From an uncultured Ruminococcus sp. (lineage in GTDB: Bacteria > Bacillota > Clostridia > Lachnospirales > Lachnospiraceae): a stretch of DNA of 64,000 bases. Location: contig UQKK01000009.1 in assembly GCA_900541505.1 (NCBI GenBank), forward strand, positions 1-64,000. The letters run 5' to 3'. Under the pieces are notes generated by a model. It ran no database searches. It was not told the origin of the DNA and worked only from the letters and a program-made list of their open reading frames with translations. This document shows positions 35,992 through 44,052 of the stretch, piece after piece. The translations under genes and the position numbers were made by a program. Positions within the stretch are counted from its first letter, which is position 1. Every line of letters begins with the position of its first letter.

Positions 35992-37134
35992 CTATATGTT
36001 GGCATATTGAAGCAACAGGCTTAACACAATCTTTGCACCTTGTTTCAGGCTGTCTTTTATCATCCACTCTTCTCTGGTATGGGCGTGTCCGCCGCGCACC
36101 GTACCGATAGTATTGGCAATAATTCCTATGGAGAGCGGGATATTGCTGTCTGTAGAGTATGCGCCATAATCCATTTCTCCATCATAGAATGTCTGGATGA
36201 TATCCGCATTGCGCTCTGTAAATGCCGAGAGCGCTTCTTTGTCAATGGGACCGTTTCCCGGACGAATACCGGTCACTTCCACCTCCAACTCGCCGCCCAA
36301 ATCCTGGCAGGACTTGACTGCCTCATAAAATTTCTTTTCCATAGTCTCCAGGCACTTCTGAGATGTGGAGCGAAATTCGTACAGCATTTCCGCCGACTGT
36401 GCGATACTGTTCACCGTACTGCCTCCTTCGATTCGTCCCACATTGTAGGTCGTCTTTTCCTCCGACGGCGGGTCGATAGCGTACAGTCGTTCTACCAGCT
36501 TGCAGAGAATCTCAATAGCGTTCGCCTCCCCATAATCCAGATAGGAATGACCGCCTCTTGTCTTGCAGGAAATGCGGTAGCGGTGGGAACCGACAGCAAT
36601 CGTCGTACATTGCGAAGTATAGCCGTCAAAGGAAATGAACTGTTTAATCTTGTCTCCATAATCCGCAAATAGCTGTTTCACGCCGTCTAAATTGCCGCTT
36701 CCCTCCTCACAGGCATTGGCAACAATCATAATGCCGCACTTCATATCAATCTGGTTATCCAGTATATATTTTGTTGACATTAAAAGATTTACCAGGTTGG
36801 ACGTATCATCCCCGATACCGGGAGCATAGATTTTTTCCTCATCCTCCTTCATGGGCAGAGGCTCCAAATCCGGAAAAACCACATCCGTATGGGCTGCAAA
36901 AACTGCATATTCATCATATTTATCGCAGTTAATCTTGCAAATGACATTTTTCGCTTTGTCGATGGTTACATCTTTTGCCCCATGTTCTATGAGCCATTCT
37001 CTGACAAAAGATGCCCTCTGTTCTTCCCTGCGGCTCGGCGCCGGAATCTTCCCCAGAGTGCGCAGCAGTTCCAAAGACTCTTCTGCGTTCACCTCTGCAT
37101 ATTTTTCCGCAATCTCAATTATCTGTTTTTCCAT
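35992..37134 (-). CDS. M20-family metallopeptidase (PepT-like), first copy
   Basis: 380-residue paralogue of the next gene. It has AAHTDVVFPDLE, GIGDDTSNLVNLL, NACEEGSGNLDG and RGGHAHTREEWM, supplying the expected His, Asp, Glu and His metal ligands. The AGGAGTGCT signal precedes its ATG. Two diverged M20 enzymes side by side suggest two steps or two substrate sizes in breakdown of one peptide-like compound. The CapA-like gene immediately upstream suggests a gamma-glutamyl or amide-bonded substrate; this is inference. Confidence 0.86.
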   Translation of the reverse strand: MEKQIIEIAEKYAEVNAEESLELLRTLGKIPAPSRREEQRASFVREWLIEHGAKDVTIDKAKNVICKINCDKYDEYAVFAAHTDVVFPDLEPLPMKEDEEKIYAPGIGDDTSNLVNLLMSTKYILDNQIDMKCGIMIVANACEEGSGNLDGVKQLFADYGDKIKQFISFDGYTSQCTTIAVGSHRYRISCKTRGGHSYLDYGEANAIEILCKLVERLYAIDPPSEEKTTYNVGRIEGGSTVNSIAQSAEMLYEFRSTSQKCLETMEKKFYEAVKSCQDLGGELEVEVTGIRPGNGPIDKEALSAFTERNADIIQTFYDGEMDYGAYSTDSNIPLSIGIIANTIGTVRGGHAHTREEWMIKDSLKQGAKIVLSLLLQYANI

Positions 37135-37159
37135 AGCACTCCTCTTCTATATCTCATTT

Positions 37160-38455
37160 TTATAAATCAATATATCCAATGTTTCCTTCTATCTTTATAT
37201 CTGTGCCAAAGGGACGGCTAAGTTCTGCCATATAGCGCAGTACACTGTCGCCCTCCGCCAGCATCGGCGTCCCTCTGCGGGTCCGCTTTTCCTGCATCCG
37301 AAGCGACAAAGGATAAAGCTTCACCTGTTTCAGTTTCCCGTCTTCCAGAGTCCAGGATGCCATGACAGAACGCCAGATATTTTCCAGACTTGGGAATCCG
37401 GCGATGCCGTTTTTCGTCCGCTTATCCATGTATTCCCCTACTGCGGAATCGAAAGGCATCCCTTTATTCGCATAAGCCTCGAAGGGCTGCACACCCACCG
37501 TCTCTGCCTGGAAAATGAAATTTCCCAGGCTATAGCAGATGAGACCGCCGTGGTAAATCTCTATGCCGCGCAGTTCATGGGGACCGTGACCGATTACCGC
37601 GCAGGCTCCCGCATCAATACAGCGTTTTGCCATCTTTTCCAGATAACCGGGCGGTGTTGCAAAATTATCATAATCCGTCTCATGGGCGTGGATACTGACG
37701 ATGACCGCATCAGCCTGTCTCCCCGCCTCCTGTATGGCTTTCTCCACACGTTCCATGTCTTTTTTATGCGGGGCAGTCTCCACATAATCCTGCTCATCCA
37801 GAGCAAACTGGTAGGTTCCGAAATTCATCTTTCCCTCCGGCTTCGGATTACCGTATCCCATCTGGATACCGTAGTCGTCATACGCGTTGACATAAGTAGC
37901 TTTGACAAGCTCTTTCACCATTTCAAAGTGCTCTTTTGTCACATGGTAGGTAGTCGTAAACCGGAGAGGATTCAGCCCCGGGCGTCCTGTCACCTCGCCA
38001 GACTGCCCGCCTGCCATGCTGGACAGGTGAAAGCTGGAGCAGGCGCCGATTAACGCCACTCTTCCTTTCGGAGTTTCCAGATAACATGGGCGGGACGCCT
38101 CTGCCAAGTTTGCGCCGGTTCCGGCATATACCATATCCCGTTCCTTCAGATGGCGTATCGTCGCCATCACGCCGCCCTCTCCATAATCTCCGGAGTGATT
38201 GTTGGCGGTGGTGAAAATATTAAATCCGTAGGCGCACATGTCATCCAGACATCTGGGGTCGCTCATCGCCCACGTGCCGCCGCTGACCGCAGAAGGAGTT
38301 CCTTCACTGTCATGGAAAGTCGTCTCCAGATTGGCAAACCCTACATCATGGGCGCTGATGATTTCCTTCAATCCTGAGAAACCAGGATATCCTCCTTTAG
38401 GAATCCGCTGGGTAACAAAAGAATCTCCTGTAGCGATAAACGTCATCGTATCCAT
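37160..38455 (-). CDS. CapA-family protein (poly-gamma-glutamate synthesis type)
   Basis: Calcineurin-like metallophosphoesterase-fold protein of 431 residues, family PGA_cap. Motifs: FIATGDSFVTQ at the start, GFANLETTFHD, TTANNHSGDYGEGG, SIHAHETDYDN and GHGPHELRGIEIYHGG, which together provide the putative metal ligands. No signal peptide or membrane helix is seen, unlike CapA of capsule loci, so it is probably cytoplasmic. The start at 38455 has AAGGAGGAG seven bases ahead. It is grouped with an SLC13 carrier and two M20 peptidases rather than with CapBCD, so a catabolic role is more likely than capsule synthesis. Confidence 0.83.
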   Translation of the reverse strand: MDTMTFIATGDSFVTQRIPKGGYPGFSGLKEIISAHDVGFANLETTFHDSEGTPSAVSGGTWAMSDPRCLDDMCAYGFNIFTTANNHSGDYGEGGVMATIRHLKERDMVYAGTGANLAEASRPCYLETPKGRVALIGACSSFHLSSMAGGQSGEVTGRPGLNPLRFTTTYHVTKEHFEMVKELVKATYVNAYDDYGIQMGYGNPKPEGKMNFGTYQFALDEQDYVETAPHKKDMERVEKAIQEAGRQADAVIVSIHAHETDYDNFATPPGYLEKMAKRCIDAGACAVIGHGPHELRGIEIYHGGLICYSLGNFIFQAETVGVQPFEAYANKGMPFDSAVGEYMDKRTKNGIAGFPSLENIWRSVMASWTLEDGKLKQVKLYPLSLRMQEKRTRRGTPMLAEGDSVLRYMAELSRPFGTDIKIEGNIGYIDL

Positions 38456-38503
38456 CTTCTTTCTCCTCCTTTTCACATTATCGGATTCATATCTGCCGGA
38501 CTG

Positions 38504-39793
38504 TTAAAATATCGGATAAACCGTCATAATCCATCCCACAGCCACGACTGTAATAACAATAAATGGAAGCCATCCGGCTTTTGCCAAATCTTTCATATTG
38601 TAGTTTCCTGCACCCATCATGATGGGAACCGTTGGCGTTGCCAGCGGTGTAAAGAATGCTGTCATGGATGCAATCATACACAGCATGATAGGTCCGATGG
38701 GGTTTGAACCCAGGGATTTACAAATCATAATATACAGCGGTACGAAGATAGAGTAAATACCTAAATTCAGCATAAACTGTGTAAGGATAAACGGAACAAG
38801 GAAGAACAGCAGTCCTGCCAGATAGTTGTTATTAAGTGACAGGATAATCTTGGAGAGCTGGTCTCCGATTACGTCCGCGGTTCCAGTTGCGGAAAGCGCC
38901 GTACCGATTTCCAGACAGCCTACATACAACAGTACCATACTTAAATTCATGTTATTGATAATCTCATTTTTCTTCAGTACGCCTGTGGCGGAAATGACAA
39001 CAGCGCCCGCCAGAGCCACCTGCCATGTGGCAATTCCGATATAGGAAGAAAACAGCAGACAAATCAATACAACCACGAAGGTCATGTAACCGACCACTTC
39101 TCTCACCGGACTTAACGGCTCCTGCTGTTTCTGCGCGTTTGTCTTGATATCATCCGCTTCCTTTTTGTCCGGGCAGAATCTCGGAACAACGAAGATAGCC
39201 AACAGTATGATGATAATCGTAGTCGGAAGCTTCGCATAGGTGATATCTGTAATTGTCATATTGTAATCCAGATAGTCATATGCCTCCAGGAAACCTGTAA
39301 TTCTCGCCATTTCGCTGACTGCGGAGCTGAGCGGCAGCGTGATAACCGTACCTACCGCAGTAATACCGATTGGGAACATCATCTTAGAAGGGCTCACATT
39401 CATCTCACGACAGACACCCAACGCCATGGGGAATACAACACTGAAGCATACCACAGAGCTGGGAATGAACTGCGCCAGGATAAACGTCAGCAGTACATAT
39501 CCCGCCAGCACCTTGGTAAACGAGCCTTTACTGATTTTGCAGATTCCCGCGGAGATTTTATTAATCATCTGGGTGCGGTTTAATCCTGCCGCTACTACGA
39601 ACATACTCGCCATCAAAATCGTGCTTGTATTTCCGAAACCTGCCAGTATCTCCTCCGGAGCCAGACATCCCGTAAATGCCATAGCAAGCATACCAATCAG
39701 AGAAATCGTTGTGATGGACACATATTTTGTGCCGACCGCAAATCCAATCAGTGTCAGTATAAATATAATCAAACAAATTGTCATTTGACTCAT
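38504..39793 (-). CDS. SLC13/DASS-type sodium-coupled anion transporter
   Basis: Secondary carrier of 429 residues with about 11-12 membrane helices. Two repeat halves carry the Ser-Asn-Thr-like loops of the family: GFGNTSTILMASMFVVAAGL near 55 and the second-half segment with FFTPLATPTVPIMMGAGNY near 390. Substrates of this family are dicarboxylates, citrate or sulfate. The start at 39793 is preferred because AGGAGG lies 11 bases ahead. It is the first gene of a four-gene operon and divergent from a LysR regulator, so a carboxylated substrate for the M20/CapA enzymes is plausible. Confidence 0.82.
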   Translation of the reverse strand: MSQMTICLIIFILTLIGFAVGTKYVSITTISLIGMLAMAFTGCLAPEEILAGFGNTSTILMASMFVVAAGLNRTQMINKISAGICKISKGSFTKVLAGYVLLTFILAQFIPSSVVCFSVVFPMALGVCREMNVSPSKMMFPIGITAVGTVITLPLSSAVSEMARITGFLEAYDYLDYNMTITDITYAKLPTTIIIILLAIFVVPRFCPDKKEADDIKTNAQKQQEPLSPVREVVGYMTFVVVLICLLFSSYIGIATWQVALAGAVVISATGVLKKNEIINNMNLSMVLLYVGCLEIGTALSATGTADVIGDQLSKIILSLNNNYLAGLLFFLVPFILTQFMLNLGIYSIFVPLYIMICKSLGSNPIGPIMLCMIASMTAFFTPLATPTVPIMMGAGNYNMKDLAKAGWLPFIVITVVAVGWIMTVYPIF

Positions 39794-39921
39794 AAAATAC
39801 ATTACCTCCTCATTTTCCATTTTCAGATTAATGCGACAATGCAGCCTTGTCGCACTCGCTAAAAACAGGAAAAACATTAAATGCGGCCGCTATTTTCTGT
39901 GTTTTTCTCTGCTTGTGTCTA

Positions 39922-39960
39922 ATTTTAGCACTTGACAGAATCTTCATACAAATATAAAAT
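39922..39960. promoter_or_regulatory. Overlapping divergent promoters of the SLC13 operon and the LysR gene
   Basis: Plus strand: TTGACA (39932-39937), 17 bases, TAAAAT (39955-39960), driving lysR. Minus strand: TTGTAT (39946-39951), 18 bases, TAAAAT (39922-39927), driving the carrier gene. The two promoters are interleaved and face each other, so binding of polymerase at one should exclude the other, and a LysR protein bound here could switch between them. Confidence 0.65.
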
Positions 39961-40063
39961 TTTACCTGTTATTAATAAAAAATTTATATACCAGTCAGAT
40001 ATTGACTCCCGCCCATAGGCGGTGAGCGATTCTTGAATACTTTACTAAGGAGGAGAGACCAAC

Positions 40064-40975
40064 ATGAATATTGAACAATTTTTCTATGTGGTAGAGATTG
40101 CGGATACCTGTTCTTTCAGCCAGGCGGCAAGAAATCTGTATATCTCACAGCCGAACTTAAGTCATGCCGTCAAACAGATTGAAGATAAAGTGGGCTTTCC
40201 CCTTTTCGAGAGAACCCCAAAGGGCGTATTCCCCACAGCGCGAGGCAGGGAAGTCATTGAGCGTTTCCGCATCCTGCGCCAGGAGTATCGGCAGGTGGAG
40301 GATTATCTCCGCTCCCCTTCTCCCTCCAACAAGCTGTATCTGAACATCGGCGCTTTGAATGTAAACCGGACAGCCAACGCATTTATCCGTATCATCCAAC
40401 AGTACAGCAAAAGCCCTATTCACTTTTCCTTCCTGACCTATTCCTACTTGGATGAGCTGCTTCCCCTGGTGGAAAATGCCCAGTTAGACTTTGCTGTGGT
40501 CGGATTTCTCTCTCCCTTTTTAAAGCAGATGAAAAACCGGCTTTCCAATAAATCCATTGAATACGTTCCCATCAACACTGCGCCCATCTGTGCGGTAGTG
40601 GGACCGCAGAATCCGCTCTATGAGCGGCAGGACAGCGTCTCTTTGGAAGAATTATATCCCTACACCATTGTCCAGTACGGAAATCCTTCCAACGACCCCA
40701 CCCACTCTGTCCCCTATGTCATCGGTCTTTCCAACCGCTGCTACGGCGAAGTACATGTCGGCAGCAGCCAGCTTTTCTACGGAACGCTGCATCAAACTGC
40801 TGCCGTGGGGCTGGTTTCCGCCACCAGGGAATCCTACGAGTACTTCCAAAACCTGCGTTTGCTTGAGATTTCCGACTGCCAGGTGTACTCTGAATTTGGC
40901 TACATCAAATCCAGGCGTGTCCCGCTCTCGGATATTGCTTCCCAAGTACTTAAAGAGGTCTCACTTTTATTTTAA
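40064..40975 (+). CDS. LysR-family transcriptional regulator
   Basis: 303-residue regulator with a winged helix-turn-helix (FFYVVEIADTCSFSQAARNL, SQPNLSHAVKQIE within the first 60 residues) and a periplasmic-binding-protein-like effector domain. It is divergent from the SLC13-CapA-M20-M20 operon and so is the likely activator of that operon, with a transported or partly processed compound as inducer. TAAGGAGGAG precedes the start. A GC-rich stem (40006-40026, CTCCCGCC/GGCGGTGAG) lies in its leader. Confidence 0.9.
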   Translation: MNIEQFFYVVEIADTCSFSQAARNLYISQPNLSHAVKQIEDKVGFPLFERTPKGVFPTARGREVIERFRILRQEYRQVEDYLRSPSPSNKLYLNIGALNVNRTANAFIRIIQQYSKSPIHFSFLTYSYLDELLPLVENAQLDFAVVGFLSPFLKQMKNRLSNKSIEYVPINTAPICAVVGPQNPLYERQDSVSLEELYPYTIVQYGNPSNDPTHSVPYVIGLSNRCYGEVHVGSSQLFYGTLHQTAAVGLVSATRESYEYFQNLRLLEISDCQVYSEFGYIKSRRVPLSDIASQVLKEVSLLF

Positions 40976-40977
40976 TC

Positions 40978-41006
40978 GGAAGCTATAAATTTCATTTATA
41001 GCTTCC
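40978..41006 (+). terminator. Hairpin after the LysR gene
   Basis: GGAAGCTATAAA and TTTATAGCTTCC form a perfect 12-bp stem with a 5-base loop, starting two bases after the stop codon. There is no T-run after it, so it may protect the 3' end or terminate with help from Rho. Confidence 0.6.
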
Positions 41007-41066
41007 GCCATAAACTGACAATCAGGCGCAGACAGGGTGAAAAATTTTTCACTGCTGCCAGAGAAT

Positions 41067-41110
41067 TTTCTTGCGTATAGAGAACCAAGTTTCCTATACG
41101 CAAGAAAAAA
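41067..41110. repeat. Inverted repeat between lysR and hemerythrin genes
   Basis: TTTTCTTGCGTATAG (41067-41081) and CTATACGCAAGAAAA (41095-41109) are exact reverse complements. The T-run is on the 5' side and A-run on the 3' side of the plus strand, so it is not a standard intrinsic terminator in either direction. Confidence 0.75.
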
Positions 41111-41210
41111 GGAAGAGACAAACGCCTCTTCCCAATCATACTGATTCGTTAAATCATTCCTATCTGCTCAACCGTCCAGCGCGGTAATTCCACAGACTCA
41201 TTTCTCTTTT

Positions 41211-41633
41211 CTACAGCCTTTCGCTGCTGTCGTTCATATATTTATATTCCGCCACCGAACGGTCAAATCCCTTGATATGACGGTACAGCCACTCAATGAC
41301 ATTCTTGTTGACCTGCTCTACGAAAGCATCGGAAGGACCTTCCTCTTCCTCCAGCATGTTGTAGAGGTCTTTGACAACCGCGCGCAGCTTGTCATGCTCC
41401 TTCTTATGCTCCTCAATTCCCGGATAGCTGATGGATTCCTGCAGCTTTTCCTCTTCACCGAAATGAAATTCCGTGTAATCTGCCAGGTAGTCCAGGGTCT
41501 TTATCGCCACCGGCTTCTCCTTGCTCGTCTCACAGCTGTCCAGGAGCTTGTTGATTTTGTCAATCAACTCCTTGTGCTGGGAATCAATCATCTCATTACC
41601 TGTTACCAAACTCTCGTCAAATTCAGCTCTCAT
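41211..41633 (-). CDS. Bacteriohemerythrin
   Basis: Di-iron oxygen-binding four-helix bundle of 140 residues. The iron ligands are visible: DSQHKELIDKIN (His), EFHFGEEEKLQE (His and Glu), EEHKKEHDKL (two His) and a late HIKGFD (His, Asp). In a strict anaerobe it probably scavenges or senses oxygen. GTAGGAGGAG precedes the start. It stands alone, between the LysR gene and the nudC-lspA operon, with no partner signalling domain. Confidence 0.93.
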   Translation of the reverse strand: MRAEFDESLVTGNEMIDSQHKELIDKINKLLDSCETSKEKPVAIKTLDYLADYTEFHFGEEEKLQESISYPGIEEHKKEHDKLRAVVKDLYNMLEEEEGPSDAFVEQVNKNVIEWLYRHIKGFDRSVAEYKYMNDSSERL

Positions 41634-41665
41634 CTTCGTTCTCCTCCTACACTTTATTGTTTTTA

Positions 41666-42502
41666 CTACACTTCATTGTTTTTAAATTTCATAATCATCT
41701 CGTTTGTCAGGCTGTCTCTGGACGGCTCGACCGGAATCTCTTCCCGCTCAAACCATTCTGCCAGAGCCAGTTCCTCTCTGTCAAGGGTAATCTCATCCGC
41801 CCCGTCCAAATCACAGTAAAAGCCCAGCAGAAGGGTATCTGTAAAAGACCAGGGCTGGCTCTTGTAGTAGCGGATGTTCTTTACTTTAAGTCCCACTTCC
41901 TCCATCACTTCCCGCGCCACGGTCTCCTCCGGCGTCTCGCCAATCTCTGTAAACCCTGCCAGGAGCGCATATTTCTTATAAGTCCTGCCTGCATACTTGG
42001 ACATGAGAAGGCGGTTTTTATCTGTCACCCCGATAATGACAGCGGGACAAATCTTCGGGAACTCCATATTGTGACAGTTCTCGCAGTACATCATCCGCTC
42101 CTTGTCATCTTGTTTCATAAGTTGTCCGCATCTTCCGCAGTATTTGCGTGAGCGGTACCAATTAAAAAGCTGATAGCCCGTGATGCCTGCAAAGGCGCGG
42201 TACTGCGGCTCCGCCAGCCGGAAAACCTCCGTATTCTCCATTGTAAAGTCTGACAGGCGTTCCCGGTTGATTTCATTTACAAGGTAATATCTCTCATCAT
42301 CAATGGAGAATAAGTATATGTAATCCTGATAGATTTCCTCATTCAAGCGCTCTAAATCCTTAAACCTCGGAAATACAATGCCCTCTGCGGTCTTCTTTAT
42401 AAGTACCGTATGTTCTCCGTAATGCAGTGCAACGCTTTCTTTATCCGGCGGAATCTTCCTGTATTGATTATCATATTTGTGCGGTGAAATATCCTGTATC
42501 AT
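41666..42502 (-). CDS. nudC: NAD+ diphosphatase / NADH-capped RNA decapping Nudix enzyme
   Basis: Hydrolyses NAD(H) and removes NAD caps from RNA. The 278-residue protein has an N-terminal domain, a four-Cys zinc ribbon (CGRCG...YCENC near 117-137) and the Nudix box GFTEIGETPEETVAREVMEE near 180-200 with the family's following SQPWSF motif, which is diagnostic for NudC. It overlaps lspA by four bases. Confidence 0.94.
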   Translation of the reverse strand: MIQDISPHKYDNQYRKIPPDKESVALHYGEHTVLIKKTAEGIVFPRFKDLERLNEEIYQDYIYLFSIDDERYYLVNEINRERLSDFTMENTEVFRLAEPQYRAFAGITGYQLFNWYRSRKYCGRCGQLMKQDDKERMMYCENCHNMEFPKICPAVIIGVTDKNRLLMSKYAGRTYKKYALLAGFTEIGETPEETVAREVMEEVGLKVKNIRYYKSQPWSFTDTLLLGFYCDLDGADEITLDREELALAEWFEREEIPVEPSRDSLTNEMIMKFKNNEV

Positions 42503-42990
42503 TTGTCTGCCCCCATATCCTTTTTCTCTCGTTTTTTCCCTCTGCCTGTAAAAATCACTGTCAGTATACTCCCGGCAGCGATAAACACATCTGCCAGATT
42601 AAAGGTCACTGCGCTGACCTTCTTAAATCTGCTCTTTATACTGATATAGTCTACCACATATCCGCGAATCAGACGGTCCAGCGTATTGCTCCACGCCCCG
42701 GCTGTTAAAAGGGCTGCTCCCTTTTTCCTGCACAGGCTTCTGCTTTTTCTGAACGTGATAATCTGCCAGGCAGTGAGGAGAATGGTAAGGATGAGTGAAA
42801 GCCCCCGAATCAGACGGGGACGGTCGTCCAGAAGGTTCATACAGGCACCCCTGTTATGAACCTTCCTTAAGACGAACCATTTCCCCGCCGGCTTTTCTTC
42901 TTTCTCCCCAAACCGCTCCTCCACATAGGATTTAAAGAGCCAGTCAGCGAGAATTAGGATTACGGTTGCCAATCCCAATATCATCGTCAT
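42499..42990 (-). CDS. lspA: Lipoprotein signal peptidase (signal peptidase II), divergent
   Basis: Membrane aspartyl protease that cleaves prolipoproteins. The 163-residue chain has about four helices, and both catalytic Asp motifs can be aligned: WSNTLDRLIRGYVVDYI near 100 and FNLADVFI near 128. The early conserved segment reads NRGACMNLLD where typical LspA has N.GA.F..L, and a charged loop is present, so it is a diverged member, probably a second copy besides the housekeeping one. It overlaps both neighbours by four bases. Confidence 0.85.
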   Translation of the reverse strand: MTMILGLATVILILADWLFKSYVEERFGEKEEKPAGKWFVLRKVHNRGACMNLLDDRPRLIRGLSLILTILLTAWQIITFRKSRSLCRKKGAALLTAGAWSNTLDRLIRGYVVDYISIKSRFKKVSAVTFNLADVFIAAGSILTVIFTGRGKKREKKDMGADK

Positions 42991-43826
42991 TTCTCCGCCG
43001 CCTTATCCACAGCCTCTGCTGTCTTGTGGACCGCCTTATCCACAGCATCTGCCGCTTTCTGTGTCATATCCGCTGTTTTCTGCGCTGCCTTTCCCACCAC
43101 ATCCGCTGTCTTGTGGACTGCTTTGTCCATCGCATCCGCCGCTTTCTCCACGCCCTCTGCTGTTTTCTGCGCCGCTTTCTCCACACCTTCTGCTGTCTTC
43201 TGGGCTGCTCTCTCCGCTCCTACTGCTGTTTTCTGGGCTGCTTTCTCCGCTCCTTCCGCCGCCTTCTGTGCCGCTTTGTCACTCATATCTGCTGCTTTCC
43301 GGGCGGTATCTGCTGCTTTTTCCTTCATTTTGTCCGCAAAATCCTGCGCTTCCTGCTCCATATTTTTATCTGTCTCCTTCTCTGCGCTATTCTCCGTTTC
43401 TGCCGCCGTGCTGTTCTCATTTTCCGTCGCCGAGTTGCTGCCGCTCTCTTTCTCGGTCCTTTCATCGGGCATCTTCTCTCCGCAGTATGGACAGAATATC
43501 ATATCCTTTGCCACCATCCTGCCGCACACATTACATTTGACGCCGCCGCGTACGCGAATAATCTTGCGGCGGTATTCTCTGATGCTCTCTTCCCTGCTTT
43601 CTACTGCTTCACAGTACGCCTCTGCCTCCGCATCCACGGATTCCTTTTTCTGGTATTGACGGTAAATCATTCTGCCGATTTCCGCAAGGTCCTTTTCATT
43701 CTCTTTTTCCAGCGAGCGAATCTGACTTCTGAGGCGCTGTACCTCTACCGCTTCACCCGCCTTATTTGTCACAGCCTCCGCTGTCTCGCCGAGCCGTTTT
43801 CCCAAATCTTCAAAAAAATCTTTCAT
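42987..43826 (-). CDS. Zinc-ribbon protein with LEA-like 11-residue repeat tail
   Basis: 279-residue hydrophilic protein with no clear counterpart I can name. Residues 1-90 are charged and helical (probably coiled coil), 98-115 form a four-Cys zinc ribbon (CNVCG and CPYCG), 118-160 are acidic and Ser/Asn-rich, and 166-279 consist of about ten 11-residue units such as AAQKTAEGVEK and TADVVGKAAQK. The 11-mer pattern resembles group 3 LEA proteins and apolipoproteins, which form amphipathic helices on membranes or on drying. No membrane helix or signal peptide is seen. It is cotranscribed with lspA and nudC. Confidence 0.85.
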   Translation of the reverse strand: MKDFFEDLGKRLGETAEAVTNKAGEAVEVQRLRSQIRSLEKENEKDLAEIGRMIYRQYQKKESVDAEAEAYCEAVESREESIREYRRKIIRVRGGVKCNVCGRMVAKDMIFCPYCGEKMPDERTEKESGSNSATENENSTAAETENSAEKETDKNMEQEAQDFADKMKEKAADTARKAADMSDKAAQKAAEGAEKAAQKTAVGAERAAQKTAEGVEKAAQKTAEGVEKAADAMDKAVHKTADVVGKAAQKTADMTQKAADAVDKAVHKTAEAVDKAAEK

Positions 43827-43881
43827 GCCGCTTATCTCCCTTCGTCCATATATCTGTGCCGGTTATCTCCCTCTGATATAC

Positions 43882-43909
43882 ATTATACCCCACTGCCGGG
43901 CAACTTCAA
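43882..43909 (-). promoter_or_regulatory. Promoter of the zinc-ribbon/lspA/nudC operon
   Basis: On the minus strand TTGAAG (43904-43909), 16 bases and TATAAT (43882-43887), about 55 bases before the first start codon. Confidence 0.6.
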
Positions 43910-44052
43910 CCATCTGCGGACGCATTTTACATTTTTATTATAATTTCCCCGCATGAGCGCATATATTTATCATAAATACGATATCCGTATATGAGACAGC
44001 CGTTCAGCCTTCAGAAACGGCGCGTGCTGTTGCTATATGAACAGGAGATTTT

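Noticed and set aside
37160..38455. Part of a capsule (poly-gamma-glutamate) synthesis locus
   Set aside because: No CapB, CapC or CapD homologues are adjacent, and the protein lacks a membrane anchor; the neighbours are a carrier and peptidases.
41067..41110. Intrinsic terminator for lysR or the hemerythrin gene
   Set aside because: The T-run precedes the stem and the A-run follows it on the plus strand, and the minus strand has no T-run after the stem.
42966..43943. A 325-residue Cys/His-rich plus-strand open frame over the LEA-like gene
   Set aside because: It is the antisense of the Ala/Lys repeat region; the repeats keep several frames open, and it lacks a ribosome binding site or a known domain.
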